From Artemia franciscana (Eukaryota > Arthropoda > Branchiopoda > Anostraca > Artemiidae), in contig NC_088875.1 of the NCBI RefSeq assembly GCF_032884065.1, positions 42,765,291 to 42,829,290 on the forward strand: DNA of 64,000 nucleotides. The letters run 5' to 3'. Below the pieces are notes generated by a model. That model was not told the DNA's origin, made no database searches, and worked only from the letters and a program-made list of their open reading frames with translations. The translations under genes and the position numbers were made by a program. Shown here piece by piece: positions 46,487 to 58,019 of the stretch (the first letter of the stretch is position 1; the number at the start of each line of letters is the position of its first letter).

Positions 46487-49400
46487 GTAGTACATCAATC
46501 ATAAATTTTACTTTTGGAAAAAAAGAAATAGTTTTTAAGGAGAAATAGTTTTATGTTGCCTAATCTTTCTTCTGTTTAGGCTACTTATGTTCGTTTTTAT
46601 TCCTTTAATTCCCCTGATATATTATTTAACTGCTACGGTCCCTTCGTTCTATAGGCCAATGAGCTTCGTAACGAATGAACGCATTTTTTCAAGTTTGAAA
46701 TTGTTTTCATTCAATCATTTCCTCTTTTATCGAGGTCACATCAGTAACTTAGTAAAAAGGAAAGCACTGCCTATTGTCGCCTAAGCTAAAAAACGGTGTT
46801 TAAACAAACTGTCAAGGGGAAAACATATTGCGTGTGATACTGTTTCCGAGATCGTTATTTATATTCAAATCCAACAGAACATTAATTTGTAATTAGGAGA
46901 AGAATTTTTTTAGAATTTCAAAAATGAGAACGAAACCTCTTAAAAATCACATCAAACTGAAATAAAAAGTCCGCCATCAAAATTGCACCTGTCAAAAAAT
47001 GTAGGTTTACATTACTCCCCTTGAACAACAAAGAAGATTACCCTACATTCATGCATAGGTAGCATAGATATTCCTTCTTTTTTCCCAGGGGGATTGTATC
47101 GGACCACTGGTCGTCGAACATAGTAGAAGGTCTCATTTGAACAGAAATGAATGACCTTTCAAATAGCGAAACAGATCGTGCTACAGAGAACTGCCGTTTT
47201 CTCCCAAAGAACATCAGGTTGGGCCTGAATTTGGCCGAAAATTCTTGGAAATGTCAATTCCAAGACAGCCATACAATTTTTCATGATATAAAACCATTAA
47301 ATGAAGGTTTACAATCCCTCATCTTGAGAACCGAAGGAAATAGTATTTTAGCATGGGTAGTACAACTGTTGTCTCGTTCCATTCTCCGGGTAATCTTATT
47401 GTAACCAGAGGGAAATTCTAAAGTATTTTTTGAAGTTACGAAAGAGATCGTACCACAAAAAAGTGCTATTTTCTGTCACAAACAACAATTTTGGCTAACT
47501 GGGTCCCGAACACTTATGAGTAAAATTTTCAGATAGCAAATCCACTGAAAACTATTTAAAAGATACATACAGACTACATACCTTCCCAAAAAATCTTCGT
47601 TCTTTATGGCTTTTTCAATCGTTTGTTCTCCTACGCGTGCGTGCCTCAGACAATAATCCTCAACCCACGGCCCAATTTCTTGATAAAAAATATCAGGAAT
47701 GGCTCTCCCTTGTCTAAAATGAAGCTACTTTGTTTCTGTTTAATCTTTAATGCTAAAATATCATAGAGCAAAATCACTTTCTCAAAATTTCGGATTTGTG
47801 ATTTTCTATTCAAGATACCAGCCAGTAGTGCCCCTGCCAAATCTCTAGTTAATAAGACGAGCAGCGCATCGTTGAGTAACTTTCGGTACTACAAATAAAA
47901 CAGTTCGTGGTAACGAACTTTAGTAAGGAGCAACCCGGCTTAATAGTAACCAAAACTCTAAAAAACGGGATTTTGATACCAATAGTTACATCAAAAGAAT
48001 TGCATTTAAATGTTGATTTTAGATATATAAGTTTCATCAAAAGTTTAGTCTTACCCACGAGAAAATTTGCCTTATTTTAGAAAATAGTGGGAAACACCCC
48101 CTAAAAGTCATAGAATTGTAACAAAAATCACACCATCAGATTCAGCGTAACAGAAAACCCCACTGAAGAAGTTTCAAGCTCCTATCTACAAACATGTGGA
48201 ATTTTTTATTTTTTGCCAGAAAGCAGATCACGGATGAGTGTTTTTTTTCAGGGTGATTGCATCGAATCAGTGGTCCTAGAATGTTGCGAGAGGGCTCATT
48301 CTAACGGAAATGAAAAGTTCTAGTGCCCTTTTTTAAGTGACCAAAAAATTGGAGGGCACCTAGGCCCCTTCCCATAAAAATTCTGAGATATCCATTCTAT
48401 TCAGCATGGTCGAAAAACCTTATAACTATGTCTTTGGGGACGACTTACTACCCCAAAGTCCCCGTGGGAGGCGCTACAAGTTACAAACTTTGACCAGTGC
48501 TTACATATAGTAAATGTTATTGGGAAGTGTACGGACGTTTTCAGGGGGATTTTTTGGTTGGGGGAGGGTTTGGGAAGAAGGGGATATATTGGAGGAACTT
48601 TCCATGGAGGAAGAAAATCTCCATGAACGGAGTGCAGGATTTCTAGCATTATTTAAAAAAAAGAACAATGAAAAAATAAATATGAAAAAGTTTTTTCAAC
48701 TGAAAGAAAGGAGCAGCATTGAAACTAAAAACGAACAGAAATTATTACGCATAAGAGGGGTTCACCTCCTCCAATACCACGCTCTTTACACTAAAGTATT
48801 TTTAGTAATTTCAACTATTTATTCTACGGTCTTTATGATTCAGGGGTCATTTTAAGGAACTGGGACAAAATCTAAGCTTTACTGTAAAGAGCGAGGTACA
48901 GACGAGAGGGTAAAGCCTCTCATACACGTAATAAAACATACAAATACAGAAGTTCGTTGCGTAAGCTAATTCGTAAGTTACGTATATGTTTTACTAATAA
49001 AAACTTTCGTAAGAAATTAAAAGTTCTAGTTGCCTTTTTAAGTAGCCAACAAACTGAGGGGGCAACTATGCCTCCACCCCCACTCCTTTTTATCTCGAAA
49101 TCATTTGATCAAAACTATGAGAAAGCCATTTAGCCAAAGAAATTAATATGCAAATTCCGTTTTAATTATTCATCTGCGGAGATCCAAAATCAAAACATGC
49201 ATTAATTCAAAAACGTTCAGAAATCAAATTAAAAAAACAAGTTCTTTTAACTGAAAGTAAGGAGCGACATTAAAACTTAAAACGAACATAAATTACTTCG
49301 CATATGAAAGGGGCTGCTCCCTCCTCAACGCCCCGCTCTTTACGCTAAAGTTTGACTCTTTCTCTCAACTCTACTTTTTAAAACAGTAAAAAACTTTAGC

Positions 49401-51806
49401 GTTAAGAGCCGGGCGTTGAGGAGGGAGCAGCCCCTTTCGTATACGAAATAATTTCTGTTCATTTCAAGTTTTAATGTTGCTCCTTACTTTCAGTTAAAAA
49501 AAAACTTGTTTTTTTTATTTGATCTTGCTACAGAAACGAAGAAGAAACATGTTTGGTTACCATCACATTTGCTGACGAGCGATAAAGTATGCAGAGTCAT
49601 TGGCCGTTCTTATCTTATTAAACAATGATGAGGCGGCACTCAGGGGCGTCGTTGAGGGGGAGAGGAGCAGTTGCCCCCCCCCTCAATAATTTGAGAAAAA
49701 CGTAATTTAATAAGTAACTTTAAAACAGATGATCGTTTTAAGTGTCAAATTCACTCTTTAATTTGAGCAGATAATTTCATTTTCATAAATCCATGCTCGT
49801 TTTAACATAAAGAAAACGAGAAAAATAGGAGTCCATTATACTTCATAATATGATCTACATTAATATTTTTCCAAGTAAACTGCCTTTGAAACCATATCAT
49901 CAAGTATAAATTCGAGCCTAGTTAAATGCAAAATTGAAAAATATTGTATGCTTCCAGTTTCGCCTTATTTTCTGAGGTTAATTTTTCCCCATGATATATA
50001 AGGTGCATATTACTTCCTAAAATCTATTATTCAAAATTAGATTTTCTAGTTTTAAAACTTTCAAAAGTGGAAATAATACACACTATATATCTTTAAACAG
50101 AACAAAAATGGAATCATTGAAGAATAAGAAGGTAATATACAGTGAATATAACTTCCTGAATGAAAAAAAAAATTATTGAAAAAGAAAATAAGGCTTAATG
50201 CTTTTTATAATAATATTTGTACTATGACTAGATAGGTCAATCAGTTGTAGTTTGGTAATGGAATTTGGTAGAGGGAGATCCGCTCCAGGAATCATTTAAT
50301 TGTTTTAATTTTTATTTTCAATATTTAATTTAAACTTCGATTCCCATATTTGTAATTGAAATGCCTAATAAGCGCTTATAATGTCCTATTTCTTACGTTT
50401 GGGATTCACAAACTAACCCACAAATATATGACTGTCTCAATGTACAATACTATTCTGACTCCTCGCTAATTTTGCTTGTCTAAATATTTCCTTTAACCAG
50501 TTCCAAAAAAGAATTGATATAAATGTGCTAAAAATTATGACTGAAATTAGTCGTATTTGACATAATGCCAGCGCTACTTGTGGGACATTTATCTTTGCAT
50601 CAGAATGCTGTACGAAGTGTCTGCTGAGAATATTTTTGTAAGAATTTTGTGTGTTTTTTTTTTAAAATAAATTCTCTCTCTCTTTCTAAGAAAATTGGAA
50701 TTTTTAATAGAATTCGTTTTTTTTAAAGCAAAGATAAAAAAGGGAAGGTAATTTTCAAGCTCTAGGAGTCAATTCTCCCTTCCAATTGGAATTGCTAAAA
50801 ACTTTTAATTAATTTAAGGTTTCTGCCGCAATGATACCACGAATTGTTCAGATTTTCTGGATATTCTTTGTCAAACAATGCCCAACGGATAAGTTAATAA
50901 TTCTAACTTTAACTTTTTCGAATACTGTCAAATTTTAAATAGGGGAATTCAATATACAACGTTCCGCAATCTGTGTGCTATTTATTAAATTAAATCGGCA
51001 AACCCACAAACAAATCCATTTAATAAAAAATTCTAAATAATATTTCAATAGATCATATATATTAAAAGTTTAGTGCAACAAATTCAGTCAAAATCCCTTC
51101 AAAATTACAAGCAAATAAGTGGCGTAATACACGGGGTATTAGAATAGAGCTTGGTCCAACTATGTAATTGAACATCCTGTACTGGGCGTGGAGGTTGGGG
51201 GAAGTGGAGGGGGAATATGAACTGCAGCATTAGTGGCAAATATGGCAGAAAATAGCCGAATATATATTTACCTTGGCCCACCCGAAAGCTTGTTTACGCT
51301 ATACAACTGTCGTCTGTAGCAGATCATTGCTGACAATTTTAGTAAAAAGCCAAGCACCAGCACCTATATTTATGACTGTTTAATGCGCGTTTATTTTTTT
51401 TATAATGCATTGCATAGTGTTTTTAAATTCACCAAGTAGCGTGTTCGTTAAATAGCTACTTTTCTTTACTACCACTGGAATAGCATCTCCTTCCCCCCCT
51501 AAGCAAAAATACTGTAGCTCTGCCCCTGCTAGGGAATAGACAATTTTCGTCATTTAACCCACACCTCTTTAATTGTATCATTTTTTTATTTGGTTTTCTT
51601 TCATGCTAGGTGACCAACAGCTAGAAACACCGCTTGAGCCGAAATCAAGGAAGGAAAATGAAATAGAAATTCCCTTAGATGAAGACTTTTCCGATTACGC
51701 AGAAATGGCCGAATTATCTGACAGAAACTATAACAAGCGGAACAAGAATAAAAACTTAGACTATGGTCACATGCGATTTGGAAAAAGAGGTCAATATCTT
51801 GTATAA
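46309..51806 (+). CDS. Sulfakinin (gastrin/CCK-like) neuropeptide precursor
   Basis: The coding parts 46309-46486 and 51610-51806 join in phase 1 (AAA G|GT GAC) into 124 residues. A signal peptide is at about 1-21 (MARTNFIHVFLLVSMTSLLA). A spacer includes SLWWKNLFQFLNKYS and an acidic stretch, IPLDEDFSDYAEMAE. The dibasic site KR at 102-103 is followed by NKNKNLDYGHMRF at 104-116, amide donor G117, KR at 118-119 and a tail GQYLV. The core DYGHMRF-amide with an acidic residue before the Tyr (to be sulfated) defines arthropod sulfakinins, which act on CCK-type receptors in satiety, gut and heart control. Precursors of this family usually encode two such peptides; here only one is found. The peptide's N-terminus is basic and Asn-rich, where acidic residues are common. 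Confidence 0.93.
46990..47560 (+). repeat. Diverged partial copy of family A in the sulfakinin intron
   Basis: The order ttcccagggggattgtatcg, gaccactggtcgtcgaacat, aaggtctcatttgaacagaa parallels the family A mid-section (gggtgatcgtatcgacccag, tggtcctagcatgtcgc, gggctcattctaa). The 85-codon frame at 47147-47404 lies in it and is not a gene. Confidence 0.5.
47896..49500 (+). repeat. Family A foldback repeat, copy 2 (full, two foldback modules)
   Basis: Same order as copy 1: aaacagttcgtggtaacgaa at the start, caccccctaaaagtcataga, gggtgattgcatcgaatcag, acaaactttgaccagtgctt. The two foldback modules are at about 48700-48935 and 49249-49495 (arms 49249-49350 and 49394-49495). It lies in the sulfakinin intron in the same orientation as the gene. 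Confidence 0.88.
49520..51570. other. Rest of the sulfakinin intron, unassigned
   Basis: AT-rich intron sequence. gccgcaatgataccac near 50824 is nearly the reverse complement of gtggaatcattgcggc near 42090, so these may be fragments of one further repeat family. C- and G-rich patches lie at 49675 and 51200. No exon was seen. Confidence 0.45.
51610..51806 (+). CDS. Sulfakinin exon B (mature peptide and stop)
   Basis: The acceptor is tttcatgctag ending at 51609. The exon encodes residues 60-124, with the cleavage sites and DYGHMRFGKR, and ends in TAA at 51804-51806. Confidence 0.93.
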
Positions 51807-51859
51807 GAAGGAAATTTGTTACTGTTCATTGATAGATATTTTTGTTAAAGGGCAACCAA

Positions 51860-51865
51860 AATAAA
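51860..51865 (+). terminator. Polyadenylation signal of the sulfakinin gene
   Basis: AATAAA lies 54 bases after the stop codon, within ccaaaataaaagttactc. No other AATAAA occurs nearby, so the 3' untranslated region is probably short. Confidence 0.7.
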
Positions 51866-51869
51866 AGTT

Positions 51870-52855
51870 ACTCATCATTCACAAACTTATTATTTTCTAC
51901 TTCTTAGGGGCGCAATAAGGATCCTCAGTCTCTGAGACTTTGCTTAGGAGACAAAAGGTATATGGAATGTGCATGGGGAGAGATATTCTCTCAAATAGGC
52001 CCAGAAGACCCAAACTCCTGCAGGGAGTAGGGTTTAAAACCCTTTTTCCTCTCCTTTAAAATTTGGAGAATGTAAAGAACATCCTTTTATTTTTGGGCAG
52101 ACCAATATTTTGTAATCAAGCAATTTTGAATGGTGGTAAAAGTCGACGAAGATGAATTTCAACATTTCGATGAACGGAGCTTCACCATCAACCCTTCCCC
52201 CAGAAATATTAAATCATAAATATACATATTTCGACGCATCCCCCTATTCTTGAAAAGGCTCGAAGGAACAAGTTTACTGGTTTTTTCAAAGAACATCTCC
52301 TGAACATATACAAAAATAGCTAGATGATGGGATTTTCCCCATTCCAACCACCCCCAAGCATGGGATCTGTGCTTACTTGTAGTTAGAAAAACGCAGAAGG
52401 TGACATAACCCTGTATTTTCCATCCCTAAAGAATATTCTAAAAATAAATGAAACCATGTAGAAATATTGACAGCTCAGTATTTGTACAGTAGCACGGTAG
52501 ACACTAAGAGATGGCAAAAAAAAAACACGACGAATTTTGAACTCCAAATTCTAAGTGATAATTGACCAGGTAACAGTAATCACATAAGTAGGCTATGTGT
52601 TTACTGGTCCCAAGTAATTCCTATTTGTGCCAAAATTCTGGCACTATATGATACTAATTTGTCCCTAAAAGTAAAAACAAGTAAAAGAAATGAAATTTCA
52701 TTCAAAGGGAAAATAGAAAAAAATAGATCTATGTTCTTTGGGCAATGTGAAGTATTACAGGAACCTTCACTGACAAAGTGTTGTAGGAGCAGCACTTTGA
52801 TTTTCTTATTTACCTCTGTTTAAAAGCAGTATTTGTAAGCCCCTCGAAGCTTTGG
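51870..52855. other. Intergenic sequence between sulfakinin and a LINE
   Basis: No gene, RNA or repeat recognised. The minus-strand frames at 52159-52347 and 52601-52795 have no motifs. Confidence 0.5.
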
Positions 52856-52859
52856 AAAT

Positions 52860-55800
52860 AGCAGTGATTTTGACCTCCCTTTTCCCTTACTGTGACATTA
52901 ACCACTGATCCATCTAATAATCCTTGTGTTACTACTTATAAAAAATGGTGTATGAAACAAAAGTGGAGCAAAGTCAATTGGCCTTTATATATTTCTACCC
53001 TAACAGCTCTGTTGTCCTGCGTCAAGATCCCTTTTAATGTACTTTGCACGAGTGTTTTTTCGCCACAAGCCAGAGTGCAACTGAATGTTTATTACCTCAG
53101 CTTAGTTGAGTGCATGAATCAAGCTGAGAATGTGGCTGTCCCCCTTGTTCGGGTTAAACTCAAAACTCGAAGTCCGATTTGGAAAGAAGACCTGGGTCTT
53201 AAAGCCGTCAATAGTCGTGCTAAACTCTGGCTTCGCATCTGGATTGCGTGTAAATGGCCCCTGCGAGGCCAAGTGTTTGATATAAGAAGTAAGACAAAAG
53301 CGGAGTTTCAACGGTATCTTCGTTCGTTTCGATATAGTGGTGCTGAGTTCCTTAAAAGTGAAGTGCAATGGAAAGTAGTCATTAACGTGACTAAATTTGA
53401 TTCATTAGGGACCAGTGATGTTATCCCAGATTCGTATTGGCTTATGCATTATAAGAATATCCAACAGTTTGTGGTAAGGAACTGCAGTGAGCGACCCCAG
53501 CTCAACAGTAACCGAAACTATTTTCAGACCAATAGATATATCAAAAGAATTGGCTTTTTATACTTATTTCAAACATATAAGTTTCTTTAAGTTTAGTCTT
53601 ACCCATAAAAGGTTTCGAACCTGAGAAAAATTGCCAGATTTTCCAATAAAGGGGGGAGCACCCCCTAAATTCATAGAATCCTAATGAAAATCACACCATC
53701 AGATTCAGCGTATCAAAGAACCCTGCTGTAGAGGTATCAAGCTCCTATTTACAAAAATGTGGAATATTTTGCCAGAAAGAAAAAATCACGTATGAGTGTT
53801 TTTTCCCCAAGGGTGATCGTATCGATCCAGCGAACCTAGGATATCGGGAAAGGGCTCATTTTAACTGAAATTAAAAGTTCCAGCGCCCTTTTTAAGTGAA
53901 CAAAAAATCAGAAGGCAACTAGGTCCCCTCTCACCCTTTTTCTCAAAATTGTCCAACCAAAATTTTGAGATAGCCATTTTGTTCAGCATAGTTGAAAAGC
54001 CAGATATCTTTGCCTTAGGAGATATCATGACCCCCCTCGGCCCCGGGGAAAAGGTCTTATAGTTACAAAATTTGCCCACTGTTTATGTATTGTATTTGTA
54101 GGAAGTATGCACACATTTTACAGCTGGGAAGGGACAATTTTCTGCTTGTGGGATTTTGCAAGGGGATAATTTTCCATGGAGAGGAAAGTTTCCAAGGGGC
54201 AAACTTTTCAGAGGACTATGCTGTGAGAATTTGCCAGAATTCCTATGTGAAATTCTTCTTATGTCTGGCTTTCTCATTGCCGACTAAATTTTACCTGTGG
54301 ATATGTTGAGGGTAATTATCCGAGGTAAATTTTCACCAAGATTGAATTTTCTGGAGAATAAATCTGTGGGGAGCAGGTTTTCCGTGGAGGTGTAGTCACA
54401 CTTCCTGGCATTATTTAAAAACCGAACAGAAATTTAACAAAAAAAATATTTTCAACTGAAAGTAAAGAGCATCATTAAACTTAAAATAAACAGAAATCAT
54501 TACGTATATGAGGGGGATTGCTTCTCTTCAACATCTCGCTCTTTGCGCTAAAGTTTGAATTCTGTCACGATTCTTTAAGAACGACTCCTGAAACACTGTA
54601 TTCGTTTAATTAGAGCAATAAGAAGCTTTTTTCTTACAAGTACTAAAAAACTTTAACGTAAAGAGCGAGATATTGAAGAGAAGCAACCCCCCTCATATAC
54701 GTAATAATTTCTGTTTATTTTAAGTTTTAGTGATGCTCTTTACTTTCAGTTGAAAAAACTTTTTTTTAATTTAATTTCTGAACATTTTTGAATTAATGCA
54801 GGTTACTTTCTCGCCCAGCTCCAGTTACTTTCTCAGTTCGGTTTATTTTTGTCAATTGTGCCTGATTCCTTCCTTTTCCGAACGATAACTTTTATTCTTA
54901 AACGGGGGAAAGACACTCGGGGGTTAAAAGGGAAGAGGCCCTTTCGAATGCATTCATATAGGCCCATCACTGTTGCTTGCAATGTTAGTAAGATATTTGA
55001 ATATGTTTTACTCCCGTATATTACTGAAAGAGCTGCAAAAGGCTCAAACGAATTTGGGCTTCAACCTCGTATTGGGTGCCAACATCCGCATAAGGTTTAA
55101 GCTTTAATTCTCTATGATGCCAAGTCTAAAGGCTATGAATTACATATTTGCGCTTTGGATTTGTATAAAATTTTCGCTAGTATTTGCCATGCTCAAAATT
55201 GGCACTCTTTGTCAGAGTTTGGAGTGAACCCTTCTGTCATACATGTACTTGAATTTTGGTATAGTAATTAGTTTCTTCGTTTAAAAACTGGTACAGGGCA
55301 CTACGGTGATATGCCAGTTCAATCTGGAGTACGACAGGGCGGAGTGCTATCACCTTATCTATTTAGTGCTTGCATTCGAAATGTGTTATCAGGAATCAAG
55401 CCTTCGTATTTTTATAATTTGTCTGTTGTGTCTTATGTTGCGTACACGGACCACTTGCTATTTTTAAGCCAAACCAAGTCTATTTTGGCATTATCTGTGC
55501 AACGTATTTTTATGATGTTTTGGGATGTTGGTCTGTTTTTGAATGTGGATAAATGCAAATATTTAGTTTACAATCCCAAATCACCAGCTTATAATTTGTC
55601 CCTTGGATTCTCAGTAATTCGCAATGCTGCGAGTTTACGGTGGTTAGGGATTAGTATTTGTTCTACACTCCCCTTTTTGCAACTTTAGGCTCCAGAGATA
55701 TTGAAGATTGGACATACGAAAATTGTACCTTACCATGGAAAATATTCACGCTGAGCTTTAGCTAAAATGTATTCCGCATGTTGTGACCATCCTCTTTTGT

Positions 55801-56130
55801 TTTTATAAGGAATGTATTCGTTATTGAATAAGAATGATTTGCTTAAGATCTGTATTGCTTATTTTAGATATTGCAAACCTTAACTGTACCTTCCCACTTT
55901 ATATCGTAATACACGTATTATTGACAAGTCTGGTGCTACCGACATTATCAAATCGTTTGAGTTGCTTAGAATGTTGAAAGTGAAAAGTAGGGGGGGGGGG
56001 CTACTTTTTCCCATCATACCCATCCCCCATCTTCCTTGAAAAACACCTCTTCAGCTCGCATATTGTATACCCTGGCTCAAGAACAATTAAAACCCTTCCT
56101 TTCTGGCTTTACATGAATTGTGTTCAGCTT
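52860..56130 (+). mobile_element. 5'-truncated LINE, split by a family A insertion
   Basis: The frame at 52892-53460 gives the linker between endonuclease and reverse transcriptase (VPLVRVKLKTRSPIWKEDLG, LWLRIWIACKWPLRGQ, KAEFQRYLRSFR). After an inserted family A copy (53461-54790), the reverse transcriptase follows: HSYRPITVACNVSKIFEYVL, a degenerate ALDLYKIFASICH (catalytic first Asp region), PVQSGVRQGGVLSPYLFSAC, then VAYTDHLLFLS where the YADD box is expected, so the catalytic DD is lost. NVDKCKYLVYNP and a tail DKSGATDIIKSFE end it. Several stops and frame changes separate the parts. The clade is uncertain (CR1/L2-like style). Confidence 0.82.
53461..54790 (+). repeat. Family A foldback repeat, copy 3, nested in the LINE
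   Basis: It starts ccaacagtttgtggtaagga and carries accccctaaattcatagaat, gggtgatcgtatcgatccag, gagatagccattttgttcag. One foldback module is at about 54455-54765 (gctctttgcgctaaa facing ctttaacgtaaagagcga). The LINE reading stops at its left edge and resumes at its right edge. Confidence 0.85.
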
Positions 56131-56438
56131 TCCAAAATGTAATAGAAGAATGAAGGTTTGGCTTGGAAGACAAATGAAAGTTTTAGTGCCAATGTTGGAT
56201 TCTAATTCAAATTTATGGGCATATACTTACAATTATAAAAATTAAAATATCATGGTTTAAGAGATTTACCATACCTGGGTTCTAATAAATAACTGATTTT
56301 CATTTTCATTTAATAATAATTAAAACTAGCCTTATAAAAGACATATTTCAAATAGTTTAATAAAAACAAATTGATCTATTTCAATGCCTTAAATTTTACC
56401 TTCAATAAAAAAGTAAAATTGGCTAACAAAAAATGTAC

Positions 56439-56996
56439 CTAATCATCATGCAGTACATATGATGTGTATATATCATACCCTAACGAAATGGTATTATCAT
56501 ACAACACTCTGAAACGAGTCGGTAGTATCCAGAAATTAATAAGTTGGGCTGGAGGCCATACAATCCACTCAGCAGCATATAACCTCAGATATTTAGATTT
56601 TACGCTGTCCATTATTTCACTCCACTTATGACCATCCAAACTTCCAACTAAAACAAAGTAAGTAAATATCAGGAAAGGAGAAAATAAACACTGATCAAGC
56701 ATAAGCTTTTTAAACACCACTTTTGCACCTCTTCCAATAAATTTGTTATCTAGATACAAATACCAATAGTGACAAATTACTCCAACAACAGCACCAGCTG
56801 TTGACATTTTTAGCGTCCTCTCCTTCTCCCATTTTGAAAGTTTTGTAGTTATGTGTTTCTCAATTTGTTGTTCTAAAATATCACCAGTTCCTGATAATCC
56901 TGCTGATATCCCAATGTTTGTTGCAAGCAAGTATTTGCTAAACAACAACTGACCAGTTCTCTTTATTTGATATATAAATGCTCTTGCAGGAAGCAT
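56439..56996 (-). CDS. Mpv17/PMP22-family protein, MPV17L2-like
   Basis: A single open frame of 185 residues from ATG (56996-56994) to TAG (56441-56439). Members are small four-helix proteins of the inner mitochondrial or peroxisomal membrane; vertebrate MPV17L2 is about 206 residues and associates with the mitochondrial ribosome. Motifs are GQLLFSKYLLATN (15-27), GDILEQQIE (38-46), CHYWYLYLD (75-83), KKLMLDQCLFSPFL (96-109) and the family signature EWIVWPPAQLINFWILPTRF (143-162), followed by RVLYDNTISLGYDIYTSY. HYWYxxLD and FRVxYxNxxxLGxDxYxSY favour MPV17L2 over MPV17 itself. The bases just before the ATG (ctttatttcag on the minus strand) form a splice acceptor, so an untranslated exon probably lies upstream at higher coordinates. 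No break in the frame. Confidence 0.92.
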   Translation of the reverse strand: MLPARAFIYQIKRTGQLLFSKYLLATNIGISAGLSGTGDILEQQIEKHITTKLSKWEKERTLKMSTAGAVVGVICHYWYLYLDNKFIGRGAKVVFKKLMLDQCLFSPFLIFTYFVLVGSLDGHKWSEIMDSVKSKYLRLYAAEWIVWPPAQLINFWILPTRFRVLYDNTISLGYDIYTSYVLHDD

Positions 56997-57007
56997 CTGA
57001 AATAAAG

Positions 57008-57115
57008 AAATTTATTTACTACTATTACTATTTACTATATTACTACATTATTATTATATTACTATTTATTACTAACAATTCACCGCAGAACCAAGCTGTC
57101 TGATACCAATACAGC
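57008..57115 (-). mobile_element. LINE 3' tail with triplet-rich end
   Basis: A tract of tac and tta triplets (57010-57075) is followed by aattcaccgcagaaccaagc and ccaatacagctgctcacact. These match aactcaccgcagcaccaagt and ccaacacagctacgcaccct at 30852-30900. Only the 3' end of that LINE family is present, just upstream of the Mpv17-like gene. Confidence 0.7.
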
Positions 57116-57119
57116 TGCT

Positions 57120-58010
57120 CACACTCCTGAAAGAAAATCCAGGGTAGAGAGAATTGCAGCTAACCCCTCTCCCCACTTAAAATTGGCTAAAGTAGGCATT
57201 TATGGAGGGTTTGTTCGAGTTCTAGAGAAGGGGGGATTCAAAACGACAAAACAAGGAAATAGCATGAAAATCTTACGGAACTGGTGGGAAAACAGAAAAA
57301 CCTAAGGTTTTTAACCAGCTTCTTCAAAATTTTTAATTTTTTTTAAACAAATTTTTGGCTGTACAAAAATAACTGACTAATATTTTGAACAATACCTGTA
57401 ATTCTGAGCTCGTTCATATTTCTGTTGGCATGATTTATCTTGTTCGATTCTCCCCAGTCGGAAAAAGATCACAATAGAAAAATAATTCACAGAGTTTTTT
57501 ATGCAAAATTCTAAATTCTTTTTAAAGAAAGATGCTCCCCTGCAGAGGTACTCAAGTAAGAAAAAGGTAAAATAACGGACAGATTAAAACAAAATCAATA
57601 TCACTATGGGAATAAGCGTAGAAATACTGATATTGCGGAAGGCAGGGGGGTGGGATTGTGCAAGATCATGCTATGATTGTTAAATCAATTATCTTATATA
57701 AAACACTTGCACACAAGGATTCCCCAATTATTGATCTTAAGCCAGCACACGAGGAGAAACTTATTCTGGGAAGAGGACATATTTTCAATACAGGAAAAAA
57801 CAAACAACTTACAAGAAACTTGTACAATATTATGGAATGGGGAAGGGTCAAAAACCACCAGATGTATTTAAGGGAAAATTTTTCCCCCAATGACTGTCTT
57901 TCACAAGCATACCATCTCACCTACTTCTTGGGAGCTTTCTCCCCTTGTATCACTATTCATCAAGATGAAAAGATCTGCTAATTGTAGGCTACACTGAAAT
58001 TTGTAAAATT
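57120..58010. other. Upstream flank of the Mpv17-like gene, unassigned
   Basis: No exon or promoter element could be assigned with confidence. Frames at 57658-57981 (+) and 57666-57920 (-) overlap each other and lack motifs. Confidence 0.4.
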
Positions 58011-58019
58011 TGAAAAAAG

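Noticed and set aside
47147-47404. 85-codon + frame in the sulfakinin intron
   Set aside because: It lies in a diverged family A fragment; related copies do not keep the frame.
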